A stretch of 64,000 bases of DNA, from NCBI GenBank assembly GCA_019095985.1, contig CM032661.1:5739227-5803226 (forward strand), written 5' to 3'. A model generated the notes under the pieces. The model had not been told where the DNA came from. It made no database searches and was given only the letters and a program-made list of their open reading frames with translations. Positions 23,746 through 34,885 of this stretch are shown here, in pieces. Source of the DNA: Streblospio benedicti. Lineage: Eukaryota; Annelida; Polychaeta; Spionida; Spionidae. How positions within the stretch are numbered: the stretch's first letter is position 1; every line of letters begins with the position of its first letter. Made by a program: the position numbers and the translations under genes.

Positions 23746-23929
23746 CATTAACACAGTTTAATGCAGTAGCGAACCGTACATATTTTTCAAATCCATGCTT
23801 ATTCTAACAGCTCCATATATACATCGCGTAAATTACATGCCTCTGACTGTAAAACTTAGCTGCTGAAAAAAACAACAACTCTCACCCAACTCAAATGTCA
23901 AATGCTACTATCAAAAGTCAAACATCTTA

Positions 23930-24340
23930 GCATAAGCAGCCTTCGGCAAATACAAACTAATAGCGCGCGTGTCTGTGATTCTCTCCTAACCCCGCCATTG
24001 CCATTCATCAGCGGCATAAAGGCAATGAATCAGCGGCTGGGGCGAGGATTTCATTTTGCAATGCTAATGAGGCCAAAAATATGCGCAAGGAGAGTGATTA
24101 TATTCCGCGCAGGGCCTCCGTAATTTTTCGACACCTCGCGCCTTGAAGATCCCCCAAGATGGAGCGGGTGCGAGCGCGGCACCGGCAGAGATTTATCGCT
24201 TTTACCGAGCGATGATGAATTCGCGCCAATTGCGATCCCTTGTGTTTCGGCGTATGCTAAAGAGGCAGCTGGATGTAAACAAGCCGCGGACGTGTAACGC
24301 GTAGAGAAATGTTTACTGTTGCCAAGCTGGAGTTGGGTAC
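23930..24340. promoter_or_regulatory. Candidate cis-regulatory island in Sowah intron
   Basis: About 400 bp, repeat-free and GC-shifted, with a direct ATCAGCGGC repeat (24009 and about 24030), GCTAATGAGG and GTAATTTTTC homeobox-like motifs. It is the nearest island to the last Sowah exon. Irx-enhancer role is inference. Confidence 0.35.
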
Positions 24341-24489
24341 GTAATCGTAAGATATGAATGGGTCTAGATTGGGGGTGTGGGGTTCCCTTTCTCACAAAAA
24401 TAGTTTTTTTTAGATATTTTGTCATCTATAAATCAGGGGTCTTTTTGATCAGCATATATACCCAACCCGACTGTGGAAGAGCACCCCCC

Positions 24490-24685
24490 CCCCACACTCC
24501 CGAGTCTTGTTCCCACTTCAATCTTAAATTTTAGCTAATTTCCTACTTCACAGTTAAATTTTGGGTCTTTTCCCATTGAACATTTAATGCATTTTTGCAA
24601 ATTTTCCACTTCCCATTTAATTCTAAAGCAATTTTCCCACTTCCCATTTAATTTTAAAGCCATTTCCCACTTCACATTAAAAGGG
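24490..24685. repeat. Minisatellite
   Basis: Units of 35-45 bp with CCCACTTCCCATTTAAT and TTAAAGCAATTTT; about five copies. Confidence 0.7.
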
Positions 24686-25308
24686 CATTGGCACCTTCAT
24701 AATTATAGGAATTGGTCTGCCAAGAGATTTCTTTCTACTGTTTATCTAAACTAAATATAAAGCTGCTAAATAAATGTGGATGAATTTGATTATGAGAGAA
24801 ACGGTAAATTACTTGATTTTGCACATAGATATTTACAAGACTTGCTCAACAATTTGTTTTAACTTTAAGCCATCCAAGCTAGTCAATCAAGAGTAAAAAA
24901 TTCAAGTTCTGCAAATGTATTTGTCTGGTCTCGACCATCGAGACATTAATCTTGCTACTTGACTCCGCACAAAGATCAATGATGATTTGAAAGTTATTCT
25001 CGGAGCAGAGGACTTAATAAGAGAAAACCGAAGAGCTGCGTCATTGATCGCCAATTACTCAATAATGATTTATCTCGACATAATAACACCTTGTTGTATG
25101 ACTGATAATTGTCCATAATGGCTGAACATAATGCCGCAGACTTCTCAACGATTTGCCCGTGTGCGATTGGCATTGCTGTGAGAGACAGTTTGTGTACATT
25201 AAGCACACTTCACTGCAGGTTCAAATCTCCAAATGATCTAATTACCAGTGAATTGACTATACAAGGAAGCTTGGCAAACGTGTGCAGCATTAGATCTAAT
25301 TAATAATA
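24686..25308. other. Unique sequence, nothing recognised
   Basis: No exon or repeat family found. Moderately complex at 24960-25300. Confidence 0.4.
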
Positions 25309-25478
25309 CTGTAGAGCCTCTGTATTAAGACCTAACAAAGGACTGACTATAAGTGGTCTCCATAGAGAGGTGGTCTCTATATCAAGGTTGATGTTGGTCT
25401 CTATTTGGAGGTTTGGTGCCACGAAATGTTGTCTTATTATAGAGGTGGTCTCTTTATAGAGGTGTGGGTTCTACTGTA
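25309..25478 (-). mobile_element. Family D MITE
   Basis: Complete at both ends (CTGTAGAGCCTC ... GGGTTCTACTG-TA). Confidence 0.88.
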
Positions 25479-25723
25479 CTATGTATGACTATATGGCATG
25501 GCAGTCAGATGAGGTCCAGCTGACACCACATTGGCTAAACCTTATTAGACAATAACTTCATAAGTCACTGGGCACCAAGCGTGAGGCAAATCTGGCCACC
25601 GTCAGATGTGACTTCTCAAACAGACTCTCACCTGTTCTTTGTGGGCTCAACGACCATCAAAGCTAAATCGTCTTTCCAGTCAAATATTTGGTTTTAAAGA
25701 CTTACAATAGACTGTTTCAGAAC

Positions 25724-25886
25724 CAGTAGAAACTCCAATTGAGACGCCCTTTATATTGAGACCACCTCTGTAATAGGACCATTTTCATGTTACCAAACGT
25801 TCAAAAAGCTACCAAAATGAACCTCCAAATAGAGACCACCTCTCTACAGAGATCACAGGTAGTCTTAATAGAGAGGTTCTACTGTG
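25724..25886 (+). mobile_element. Family D MITE
   Basis: CAGTAGAAACTCC to GAGGTTCTACTG. Full length with a small inner loss. Confidence 0.88.
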
Positions 25887-25929
25887 TATGTGTTGAAAAC
25901 CTATTACGGATAATGTGTAAATCTGGTGT

Positions 25930-26165
25930 GTGAAAATCCAACTTGGCATTGCGACCGATGTAGACAACTTTTTAATGAATTAAAATCGATAAGCGACACA
26001 AAAAAGTTTGTTCTTACGTTTAATAAAAATCGCATTAGCGGCACGGCCACCTGGTGATATCAAATTAAAGCCGTAATACCGCGTGTGGAGGGCTCCACAA
26101 TGGCAAATCTCAGCCACAAGCCAAACAGAATCTACTCTTTATACAATGTCCGAGGTATAATTCTT
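25930..26165. promoter_or_regulatory. Candidate cis-regulatory island with CTCF-like site
   Basis: Repeat-free block. GCCACCTGGTGA at 26046-26057 matches the CTCF core at 11 of 12 positions. TCAAATTAAAG and ATTAAAATCGATAAG motifs flank it. Confidence 0.35.
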
Positions 26166-26564
26166 CAGTAATGAAGCCAATTTGTCAGGGTTAAAATTTT
26201 AGTCATTGCTAAAAAAGAAAAATTGAGGGGATACTACAATGATTATGTGGGAAATCAAAAATGTGAGATCCTGACTTTTGAGCGTTTGTGATTTTTGAGT
26301 GCTATGTATTATCAAATGTGGCCATGAAAGGAAATATTTTTACTGTATGGGTGTGAGTGAAACTATATTGAATATCTATCTGATTGCTATGCAACTTTTA
26401 CAGATGTCACAGGAAATTTCTAGAGGTATGCTGACGAAATTGCACTGAAATACATTTCATACTTTTGGAAACGATCCTTGAACTCATTTCCCTCGAATTT
26501 TGACAACATCAATATTCATAATCATTCCCAAAAACACAGGTGCCAGTATCATTTCACAGAAACA

Positions 26565-27210
26565 CCACTTCTCATAACTATTGTATTGAGACACCTGTTT
26601 TAAACAAGTGTGGTTGTATATAGAGAAAACAATGACGCAATTCTCGCGGATCGCAGTATTGTCGGGGAACTACCTTTGATCATCCCAATTCCCGAAAATG
26701 TTCAGACTTATAACGAATACTTCCGAAAAATCAGCGATGTCATTTAACTATTCTGATTGAGACACCAATTTCATACAGTGATGAATACTGTCACGTGCTG
26801 CCATCTGGTGATGGAAGGAAGTCTCAGATGATGGACATGGAAAAACATTCGATAATATTCAGACAGTATAAGTTTAAATGGATTTATCTCAAAATTAGTC
26901 AATCAAGCCAGTGATGAATACATTCGCAATATCACTGATGTAAAGTAACTATTCTCATCGAGACACCAATTTTAAGCAAGTGTGGTTGAATATAGACAAA
27001 ACAGTGACATAATTCTCCCAGATCGCCATATGATCATCTTAATACTGAAAGTGCTCGGACTTATAATGAATACTTCCGCAAAATCAGTGATGTCATTTAA
27101 TTATTTCATTGCGATACCAGTTTTATACAGTGATGATGAATACTTTTGCAAATTAAGCAATGTCACTCAACTATTCTCATTGAGACACCCGTTGTACACA
27201 GCAAGAATCA
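26565..27210. repeat. Complex tandem repeat, ~350-370 bp period
   Basis: CAAGTGTGGTTG-TATAGA..AAAACA, GATCATC, CTTATAACGAATACTTCCG and ATTGAGACACC recur in order in 26565-26790 and 26945-27160; a third partial unit ends near 27205. Confidence 0.75.
26788..26812. promoter_or_regulatory. CTCF-like site in a CACGTG context
   Basis: CTGTCACGTGCTGCCA followed by TCTGGTGATGG. GCCATCTGGTGA matches the CTCF core at 11 of 12. The site interrupts the tandem repeat and shares 16 bases with 9711. Confidence 0.32.
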
Positions 27211-27474
27211 CCACGTAATCCCCTGTATTGCGGGTCGCTTTGATCCCTCACCACACCTTTGATGGTGACTTCCTCAAGTGGGGAGTGCTGTCAACCACCA
27301 CAACCACCCGTATTTTCATTATACCCCTCAAATCCCCGACTTAGAAAAGTCGCCTGTTCAAACACCGCACTATAGCGGCTGGCATAAAATGTGCGGATTT
27401 TTTCCCCGTTTGTTCAACAACTGAATGTGCGAATGTTGTCTGCTGATGACATTGTCTTATGTGGTTTGGATGAA

Positions 27475-27654
27475 CAGTACAACCTCCTGTTAATACCACC
27501 TGTATAAAGAGACCACCTCTGTAATGTGACCATTTCTCCTGGTGCCAAACCTTCATAAACAGACCAACACGAACCTCCACAAAAAGACCACCTTTAAAAT
27601 GAGACCACTTGAGGTCAGACCAACGAGTGGTCCTAATAGAGAGGTTCTACTGCA
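27475..27654 (+). mobile_element. Family D MITE
   Basis: Full length; CAGTACAACCTCC to GAGGTTCTACTG. Confidence 0.9.
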
Positions 27655-27980
27655 TTTGTAAAACAGCCGCAATCGAACGTCGTCTAATGTGGTTTTGACA
27701 TACAGATGGTGAAGCGTTTTCCTCTGATGATTGAAAACAAACGTCGGATCATATGCGGGTTGATGAAATCGTCATTGACACCACACTCCCACCGACACGT
27801 GTATATCGTTTGGCGATAACGCGCCCTCCGCAAACGCCTTTGATGTTTTTCAGCCGAGCGGTTTTTAATTTGACACATACTTCTGACAGTCGCCTCTGTT
27901 GTCGATGGCAACCACCTGATTTTCAATAATTGAAACTCTTTGCTTTGCAAAAATGAAGTGACACTTTGATAAAAAGCGAA

Positions 27981-28154
27981 AGTAGAACCTCTCTAATAAG
28001 ACCACTTGTGTTGGGACCTGCCTTAAAGTGGTCCCAATAAAGAGCATAAAGGTTCCCATCGGCATCTTAATGAACACTCGCGACTATGAGAAATGATCCT
28101 ATCACAGAGGTGGTCTCTTTATAGAGGAGGTATCAATTGGAGGTTCCACTTTAG
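27981..28154 (-). mobile_element. Family D MITE
   Basis: AGTAGAACCTCTC to GGAGGTTCCACT; inner CTATGAGAAATGATCCTAT. Confidence 0.85.
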
Positions 28155-29163
28155 CTAATACATTGGTACAAAGATATTCTCATTGTGAGACATGGGTATT
28201 GAGAGGAACATGTGATACTTGCGATTTCGTCCATCTGGGATTTGAAAGCATCAGTTGGACGTTGCTTAATGGAGTTTTGATGAGATGAGGCTTTGCTTTA
28301 TAAGGTCACGAGAGAAAGTTTTCCTCGTTAACGGCTACTCAGCGTTAACGGAATCTTGGTAATTAATGCAAAGTGCACAACAAGTATTAGCGAACATCGT
28401 AGCTGCAGTAACTACGCACTTTGTCGTAAGTGAATTCTTGTCGTTAATGGAAAGTACATACACTAATACATGGAGTACTTTGGAACATCGTAGAAACAAT
28501 AGGTGGTGGAAATTTATGATGGTCTTCATCTGTTTTACCTAAGTGACCAATGACCATGTAACATCCCGTGGGCTTCTAATATTGAACATCAGTCGATACA
28601 AGGTAGACATCAACATTTCAAAAGCACTGATATCTGATACAAACTATTTCAGGGGGTGGGTCTTTTAAGAAAGCATTCGCCCTTTCGAAAATGTTTAGGG
28701 CACCCAAGGATTCTTTACTTTTATCTCACATTGACAATCTTGTTTACAATGAAGTCACTTCTGCACAATGTTGAATTTGACAACAACAAAAAACAAAAGC
28801 CGTGAACGCAGCAATATGTGAACCACAAGTTGAAAACCCTCAAAACACATCGCTCCATCCCAACCAATATCTCAAACCCACAATGGGAGAGACTTCACCA
28901 TTGTAGCCATCATAACCAGTAAACAAAACGCAGAGACACAGACAAAACAAAAGACATCGCTCCGTCTATGACACTATTTCAAACCCAAAATGGCCTTTGC
29001 AGTCGCCACTACACCCAAACCCCGTGCATAACCTTTGGTGGGTACGAAAACATCTGCACTGCTGGCTGTGTATCTGTCATTGGAGGCCGTATTGTGGTGA
29101 CAAATCGGCCCATGGAGGATGACCGATGGTCAAGCCGGGTCTGTGCACATGGTCACCCTGGTC
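28155..29163. other. Unique sequence, nothing recognised
   Basis: Contains a short direct repeat of CGTTAACG-type motifs (28327-28345) and tandem-like 28360-28500 segments (GTAATTAATG/GTTAATGGAAAG). No exon. Confidence 0.4.
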
Positions 29164-29330
29164 CAGTGGAACGTATGTATTAGGACCACCTGTGGGGCTG
29201 ACCCCCTCAAGTGGTCTCAATAGAGAGGTGGTCTCTGCATGGAGGTTTGTAGGAGTCTCTTTGTGAAGGTTTGGGGCCAAGAGAAATGGTCTTATTATAG
29301 AGGTGGTCTCAATAGAGAGGTGGTCTTGCA
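29164..29330 (-). mobile_element. Family D MITE
   Basis: Complete but with an extra AGAGGTGGTCTCAATAGAGA inner unit near the right end. It overlaps the start of the next copy by two bases. Confidence 0.85.
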
Positions 29331-29572
29331 GTAGAAACACTAATCAGTACCACATCTTTATTGAGACCACCTCTATAATATAAATAAGACCATTTTTCAC
29401 CATCAAAAGTCATGATATTAAAAAGACCAGCATGAAAACTACATTGAAAAACAAACTCTCTATTGAGACCACCTCTATAATAAGACCATTTCGCTGGGAG
29501 TCCAAAATCTTCATAAAAAGACCACCTCTCTACCCACTTCCTCAGATGGTCTCAACACACAGTCCTCCTGTA
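29329..29572 (+). mobile_element. Family D MITE, expanded
   Basis: CAGTAGAAACAC start and CCTCCTG-TA end. It has two copies of the inner CCTCTATAAT..AGACCATTT block. With the preceding copy it forms an inverted pair. Confidence 0.82.
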
Positions 29573-29589
29573 AACCCGCATCCACCAGT

Positions 29590-29950
29590 GTCCGACACGT
29601 CGTACATATTGAGCCACGCCACTTCGGCGGCTGATTTACACACAAACACACTCGCCGCCGCGGCCGCGCCAATATTCGCCGTGTATAAATCAGACCTCAC
29701 TGCCGCGGCGGGTGGGTCCCCCCGGGTCTGTGTGCTGCGGCTGCATATGGCCGCCGGCTGATATATTCTCGCCCCGCTGACACGGGATCGCGGCGGGTCG
29801 ACCGGCCGGTATTTGTCATCTTTACTCGTGCCGCGCGCGAGTTCGGGGTGTTTGAGGGCCGGGCCTCGGGGGGAGGAGGGGGTGTGAGGGGTGAGCCGCG
29901 GGGCCCGGGGTGTTAAGTGAGCTGGGCTTTAGGGGGACTTGGGGGGCAAG
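29590..29950. promoter_or_regulatory. Intronic CpG island, possible core promoter
   Basis: The most GC- and CpG-rich stretch of the window (CGCCGCCGCGGCCGCG, CGGCGGGTCGACCGGCCGG). It has GCCAAT at 29668 and TATAAAT at 29684-29690, with TCACTG about 15 bases after. It could be a promoter for a non-coding or antisense transcript, an alternative Sowah promoter (minus), or a CpG-rich enhancer. Confidence 0.4.
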
Positions 29951-29981
29951 GGGGATGGAGGTGATGGTATTTCTGCATGTG

Positions 29982-30157
29982 CAGTAGAATAAAGAACTGA
30001 AAATCCTCCAATTAAGACCGCCTATATAAAGAGACTACCTCTGTAATAAAACCATTTCTCTTGTTTTTTAACATCATAAAGAGATACTCAGTAAAGAGAC
30101 CACCTCTCTATTGAGACCGCTTGAAGCCAGGTGTTGCAATAGAGAGGTTCTATTGTA
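29982..30157 (+). mobile_element. Family D MITE
   Basis: CAGTAGAATAAAG start with a small insertion, GAGAGGTTCTATTG-TA end. Confidence 0.85.
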
Positions 30158-30589
30158 TCAGTAGGTTAGCTCCAAGTTAGTTACATTTATTTCTTCAAGA
30201 GAAGAGTTTCTTTTCTGCTGTATGATAAAACAGTATTGCTGTACAGCATTTTTGCTGGTGAATATTTTAAAATCACATTTACTTTTAATTTGCTTAGTTC
30301 ATAAGGATACGTTGAGAGTGATAGCGGAATCTCTTCATTGAAATTATTACTAAAAATTACTAAAAAACAAACATGTTCATTTACAGACCTTTCCCCACTT
30401 TAAAACCACATCGAACTCCCATTCTCATTCCATTTACCATCTACTACCACCCACCCAAAAGTCCTTAAACAATTCAAAACAATGCCCTCCCAGATTTGCC
30501 CTCCCTAAGCAAACAACCCGCCCGACAACTGGCCAGTCGATCAACATCACCCCCCCCCCCCTTCGAACAACGAATCTCTCGCCTTAGGC

Positions 30590-30860
30590 CTACTGCAAAG
30601 GAAGTCAAAGTCACGATCCATCAGGCGTTTGACAACAATGGGGTAATCCCTAACATCAGATGACCCCGCAATTTTCGCTTTCATCGCCTGCCCAGAACAA
30701 AACGAGCCCTCGAAACCTGCCTGCCTGACCCTCTACGAGCCCCCATTGTTCCTTTATTTGGCACATTCTGTCTTTTAATTAAAGTGTTATCAATTAGGGC
30801 TGCTTGCTAAGCCCCCTATTGGACTGGTGTTGGTTCTTGGCAAGATCAACAAACCGACGT
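30590..30860. promoter_or_regulatory. Candidate cis-regulatory island with Sox-like motifs
   Basis: Repeat-free. Two Sox-type cores in opposite orientations (ACAACAATGGGG about 30632; CCATTGTTCCTTTATTTGG about 30747) and CTTTTAATTAAAGTG homeobox palindrome at 30773. Confidence 0.35.
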
Positions 30861-31560
30861 GATTTGGTGCCGTGACCAGGATTGTGTTTGATTTCTCGCC
30901 AGTTTCTCAGATACGGACACGGAGGACGCTATTGTTCTTATGTGAGAGATGATGGGAGGAATAAGATTAGACGGAGAGTCGTTTGTTAGCAGCTTAAGTG
31001 GCCGAGAAGATGGCAAAATAATCTGCTTAAGAAAAAGAAAAAAACTCTGCCAAGGATAGATGGGATGTTTTGAGAGATGGGAGGAGTGAGGAGGGATGTC
31101 ATGTGATGGTTTTGACAACAATGTCAACTGTTTTTGAAAAGGTACATTCTTAAGGCAAAAGCAAATACAGAATTTTAATACTTTTTCTTGTAACTAACTA
31201 ATACTTATAATGTACGATGTGAAAAGTGGCGCTCATCAAGTACTATTTGAAAAAAAGATTACCCCGGTACTTTTGAATAAATGATTATGTACAGTTGTAA
31301 TTAATAGAAACTACATGTGAGTCCATATGAAAAATTACATCTCGCTCGTTATAACTATTACTATTTCCTTCATTCAAAATCGCATAGATTGCCTTAATTA
31401 ATATTCTTACCACTAATCATTGAATAAATCTATAAGATTTTTACCTGCAACCTTGAAAAAGACACTCTGACATGACAGGTTCAAAATGATTACAAGTAAA
31501 AAACACTTTTTTTTTTATTCAACAATTAGTCAATTATAAAAACAAAACGAATCTATTCCC
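30861..31560. other. Nothing recognised
   Basis: Mixed unique sequence; the 31140-31550 part is AT-rich. No exon. Confidence 0.4.
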
Positions 31561-31790
31561 ATCACATACACTGCCTTCTTCAATCCCGACGATCAACCAT
31601 TTGTAAACAAACGCTGTTCGTGAAAACCTTCAAAAGTGAGTCGTCATGGGATTGATCGAGGTTGTTGAGAGTGCGGGGGACAATACGTGTGGTAATTAAC
31701 TCCTGCCGTGTAGCAATCTCGCCTCGTCACAACACTCAATGAACATTCAATAAATGCACTTGTCAAGAAAATCATCTCACGTTTTGTACG
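31561..31790. promoter_or_regulatory. Candidate cis-regulatory island
   Basis: Repeat-free block with GTGGTAATTAACTCC (homeobox-type) at 31689. Weak evidence. Confidence 0.22.
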
Positions 31791-31974
31791 ATTGATTCTA
31801 ATTAAACGGTTACAAAAGTTCAGCGAACTCATGCACTCATTTGTAGTTTTGTCGTTCTTTATTGCTGCTTATCAAGCCAAAGTTATAAAACTGTATACCG
31901 GTACATTGTACTTCATTCACAATCGATCAAAATCTTTAAGTTTTTTGTGTATTGCCTGGTTATTCATCAATTTG

Positions 31975-32050
31975 AAGGTGTAGCCTGGCTGCCCAGTCTA
32001 CGTCTCAAATGTCCTCTCCAAGCCTTTTGGTTATTTGATTCTGTTTGACC
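31975..32050 (-). repeat. Repeat G copy 3, fragment
   Basis: On the minus strand: AGGCTTGGAGAGGAC, GTAGACTGGGCAGCCAG, CTACACCTTC. Partial. Confidence 0.6.
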
Positions 32051-32154
32051 CATAACCAGGTTTGTTAGAGATTTTTGCACAACTGTGTCAGACTTTTAGC
32101 AAGTATCTATCTATGTGTCTATCAAATCTAATTTATTTAGGCAGGCAATAGACA

Positions 32155-32402
32155 GCTGTTAACATAATGAGGATGAATCCCCTGTTGTGATATCTTAAAG
32201 CGATGAATGCAAACGCTCCTTTTTTATACAAATATGTAAGTTAGCTCGCTCTAAAGACTGTCTACAAACAGCAATAACTTTATCCATGATAAACTAAATA
32301 GATGCCTATTGAAACCTGTAATTTTGTCTTGGCCAGACTTTCGCTCTTATCTCTAACTTTATGCATTATGACTGTGGCATTGATAAATAGCACAGTAGAC
32401 TG
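32155..32402 (-). repeat. Repeat B copy 3
   Basis: The minus strand starts CAGTCTACTGTGCTATTTAT then GCCACAGTCATAATGCATAA. The middle is diverged and the 3' 41-bp unit is missing. Confidence 0.65.
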
Positions 32403-32419
32403 GGGTGGATGGAGGAAGT

Positions 32420-33190
32420 TAGTTGCCGGAAAACCAAATATTATATCCCGCCGGAGTTCAACGTTTGCCCAGCCAGTTGAATCTCGTGAAGCAAACATTG
32501 AGAGAGTGCATTTGATATCGAAAGACGCATTAATAGGTTGACAATTGGCAGTCTTTAGTAAAAATTGATTTCCTCCTATTGTCATCAAACTATCAACAAA
32601 AGAGTAAAAGGTGTAAGGCGAAATATCACAAGTATTGAATCGTTCCTTTATGAGGACAATCAAGGCTCGATTAAGCAATGATGAAGGACCTTCTTTGTAT
32701 CAGGTCCAAGAGTCCGTACTCACGAGCAATAAAATCAATCGCCACTGTAAGAAATCAAATCTTTTCTCACGGTAACGATGTGCAAACATCACCGTTAATT
32801 GATACTCGGCGTGATCATCCATCATTATTGCACTACGACGACACAATACAACCATGTCCATTTTCAATACGAAACTTTCACGGCATAAAAAAATCCGCCA
32901 CATCAATTTGCTATTCACTTCGGTTGGGGGCCAATTTAAATGGTAGCATGACGAATGAAGAAGACAAAGTGCTGATGAAATGTCATACGATTACAATTGA
33001 GTTTGGAGCAAACAGAGCTAGGAGATGTGTGATCGGTAAACACGGATGTTTGGTCGGGCCGGGACTTTGTGACTGGTGAGGGCCTAATGAATGGTGGCAG
33101 GTGACACGGGGACGTCGTGTCTATTTCAATCTCAGCGTCCACGATGCGCCGCTGTGTTGATTTTGCTGTTTGCCGGGTTGTGACAATGGA
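32420..33190. promoter_or_regulatory. Candidate cis-regulatory island (large)
   Basis: About 770 bp without repeats. A 133-codon plus-strand open frame (32678-33079) has no domain, no coding bias and no splice partners, so I treat it as chance. CACATCAATTTGC and similar motifs occur. Confidence 0.3.
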
Positions 33191-33615
33191 GGGTGGTGAT
33201 TCTTCACAGTTGTGGGAAACTTCACGTTTTTCATTGGATTAGCTACAGTGCTATCATTTGTTTTTATTTTATCTTTGATTTTTAGTGTCTAGTAGACAGA
33301 TCAAAAAAATTAGTCATCTGTAATTCTTTATTTGAACAATATTTCTGAAGCTATTGAAGCCTTGATATTGAAGCTTTCTTCAGGTTACTAAATGATGAGG
33401 AAGTGATTCTTCAGAGCTGTGGGAAACGCAACTTTTTTTACTGCACAAGTTACTATGGTATAATTCCTTATTTGAACAATACTTTTTCATAAGCTGTTGT
33501 CACCTTCTTCAAATTACTAAATGACTTTCATCTTAATTATGATAATGATAAAGGAACACTAATGCGTGGGAGTTGTGGGAAACTCAACTTTTCAAACTCA
33601 TTTTGGTAATTTGTT
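33190..33615. repeat. Tandem repeat, ~165-205 bp units
   Basis: GTGATTCTTCACAGTTGTGG-GAAAC at 33198 recurs as GTGATTCTTCAGAGCTGTGG at 33402 and GGGAGTTGTGGGAAACTC at 33567. TTTATTTGAACAATA occurs in the first two units. Confidence 0.75.
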
Positions 33616-34885
33616 TTTACTTTTTTTAATGAAAAAAAACCTTCTGGTCTTTTAAAGTTTGGAACATGTGCAAATTATCGATGACCTGACAAAAAGGGAA
33701 CAGTTTCCCAAATACATAGGAGTTCTTATGAATAAGAAAGTTAATTTTGTGTACAAAACAATATGTTTGACCTAATTACATTTAGTTCCTATGAGCCTAG
33801 AAAAAATAATTAATTCCTTCAGGAGTTTAACCCCTTTCTTTGAAACAAACTTTAAAACTTTTGCTTCCATGAAATTGTCATTCTAATAAGTTGGTTAAAT
33901 CATGTTTGATGAAAGAAAAAATCTGTTCAGTTCCTATGATCCTAGATATAATTATTTTGTAACACTTTTCCACTTCAGATAAAATAATTCCGTAACATTC
34001 CCCCTTCTAAAAACAAACTGTCACACCCACGTTTGTTCCATGTAAGTGTTGAAAGGTGAACAACAGACGCTTAAAACCACCAGCGATTTCAATGGATTGG
34101 TCTTATTGACTCTGGTCGAAAATCTAATAATAGTCTTTGTTCCAACAAATAATTGAAAAGCTCATGAATTGCGCGAAATCTTACCAAAGTCACATTCTGA
34201 TGTGCACATGTGACAACGAGGGGCACATGGTTTTGAATACACAGCAAAGAGTTCCTTTGAAGTTGTTTACAAGCCATTAAACTGCTAATTTAAGTCATAT
34301 ATAACACGGAACGCAATGTTTTAGTCATGTTGGTTATAACAAGCTTGATTTCCATGAATAAACATCTCCTTTTGATGAAGGAAATTAAAATGTCTATACA
34401 TCAAAGCGAACAAGACTTTGATGGTAGATTCTGATGTCATATTCTTTTGGATGAGTTTGTTTTTATATTCATCAATATTGTCTCTGAAATTTTGTTAAAA
34501 GTTTGACCCACATAGCAGTGTTAGAGTACGAAATATACTTATATGACAACAGTGACAATTTTTCCAGATGTAATATATGCATGTCAAATCGCCAATAATG
34601 AAAACTATCTTCAAAGTATCATTGATAAAATTTAAAGAACATAACAAAAATATTAAAAAGGTAATTTAGTTTAAATATAATTTCATTTGATTCTTTCAAG
34701 GTAATTTGATTTAAATCGAGAGCTAAATAACAAGCGGAAGGGGGGGAGGGGGGGTGTCAAGTTCTTGTAAGAATTGCAATTAGTTGATTGTCTCCAAATG
34801 TATGAAATGTATTTGAATGAAATCTTGCACATATAATCACATAACATTTGGCTAACATCTGTGTAGGCTTCATAATAATCAGACA
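33616..34885. other. AT-rich sequence, nothing recognised
   Basis: A small dispersed motif AGTTCCTATGANCCTAGA occurs at about 33785 and 33930. No exon. Confidence 0.45.

Noticed and set aside
25605-25650. Exon-like 30-bp segment before GTGAGAG on the minus strand inside the Sowah intron
   Set aside because: Too short, ordinary acceptor, no homology; the Sowah reading phase already joins perfectly without it.
32678-33079. Longest plus-strand open frame in the intron (133 codons)
   Set aside because: No domain, mixed codon use, no splice partners, and no overlap with a conserved family. More likely chance in a regulatory island.
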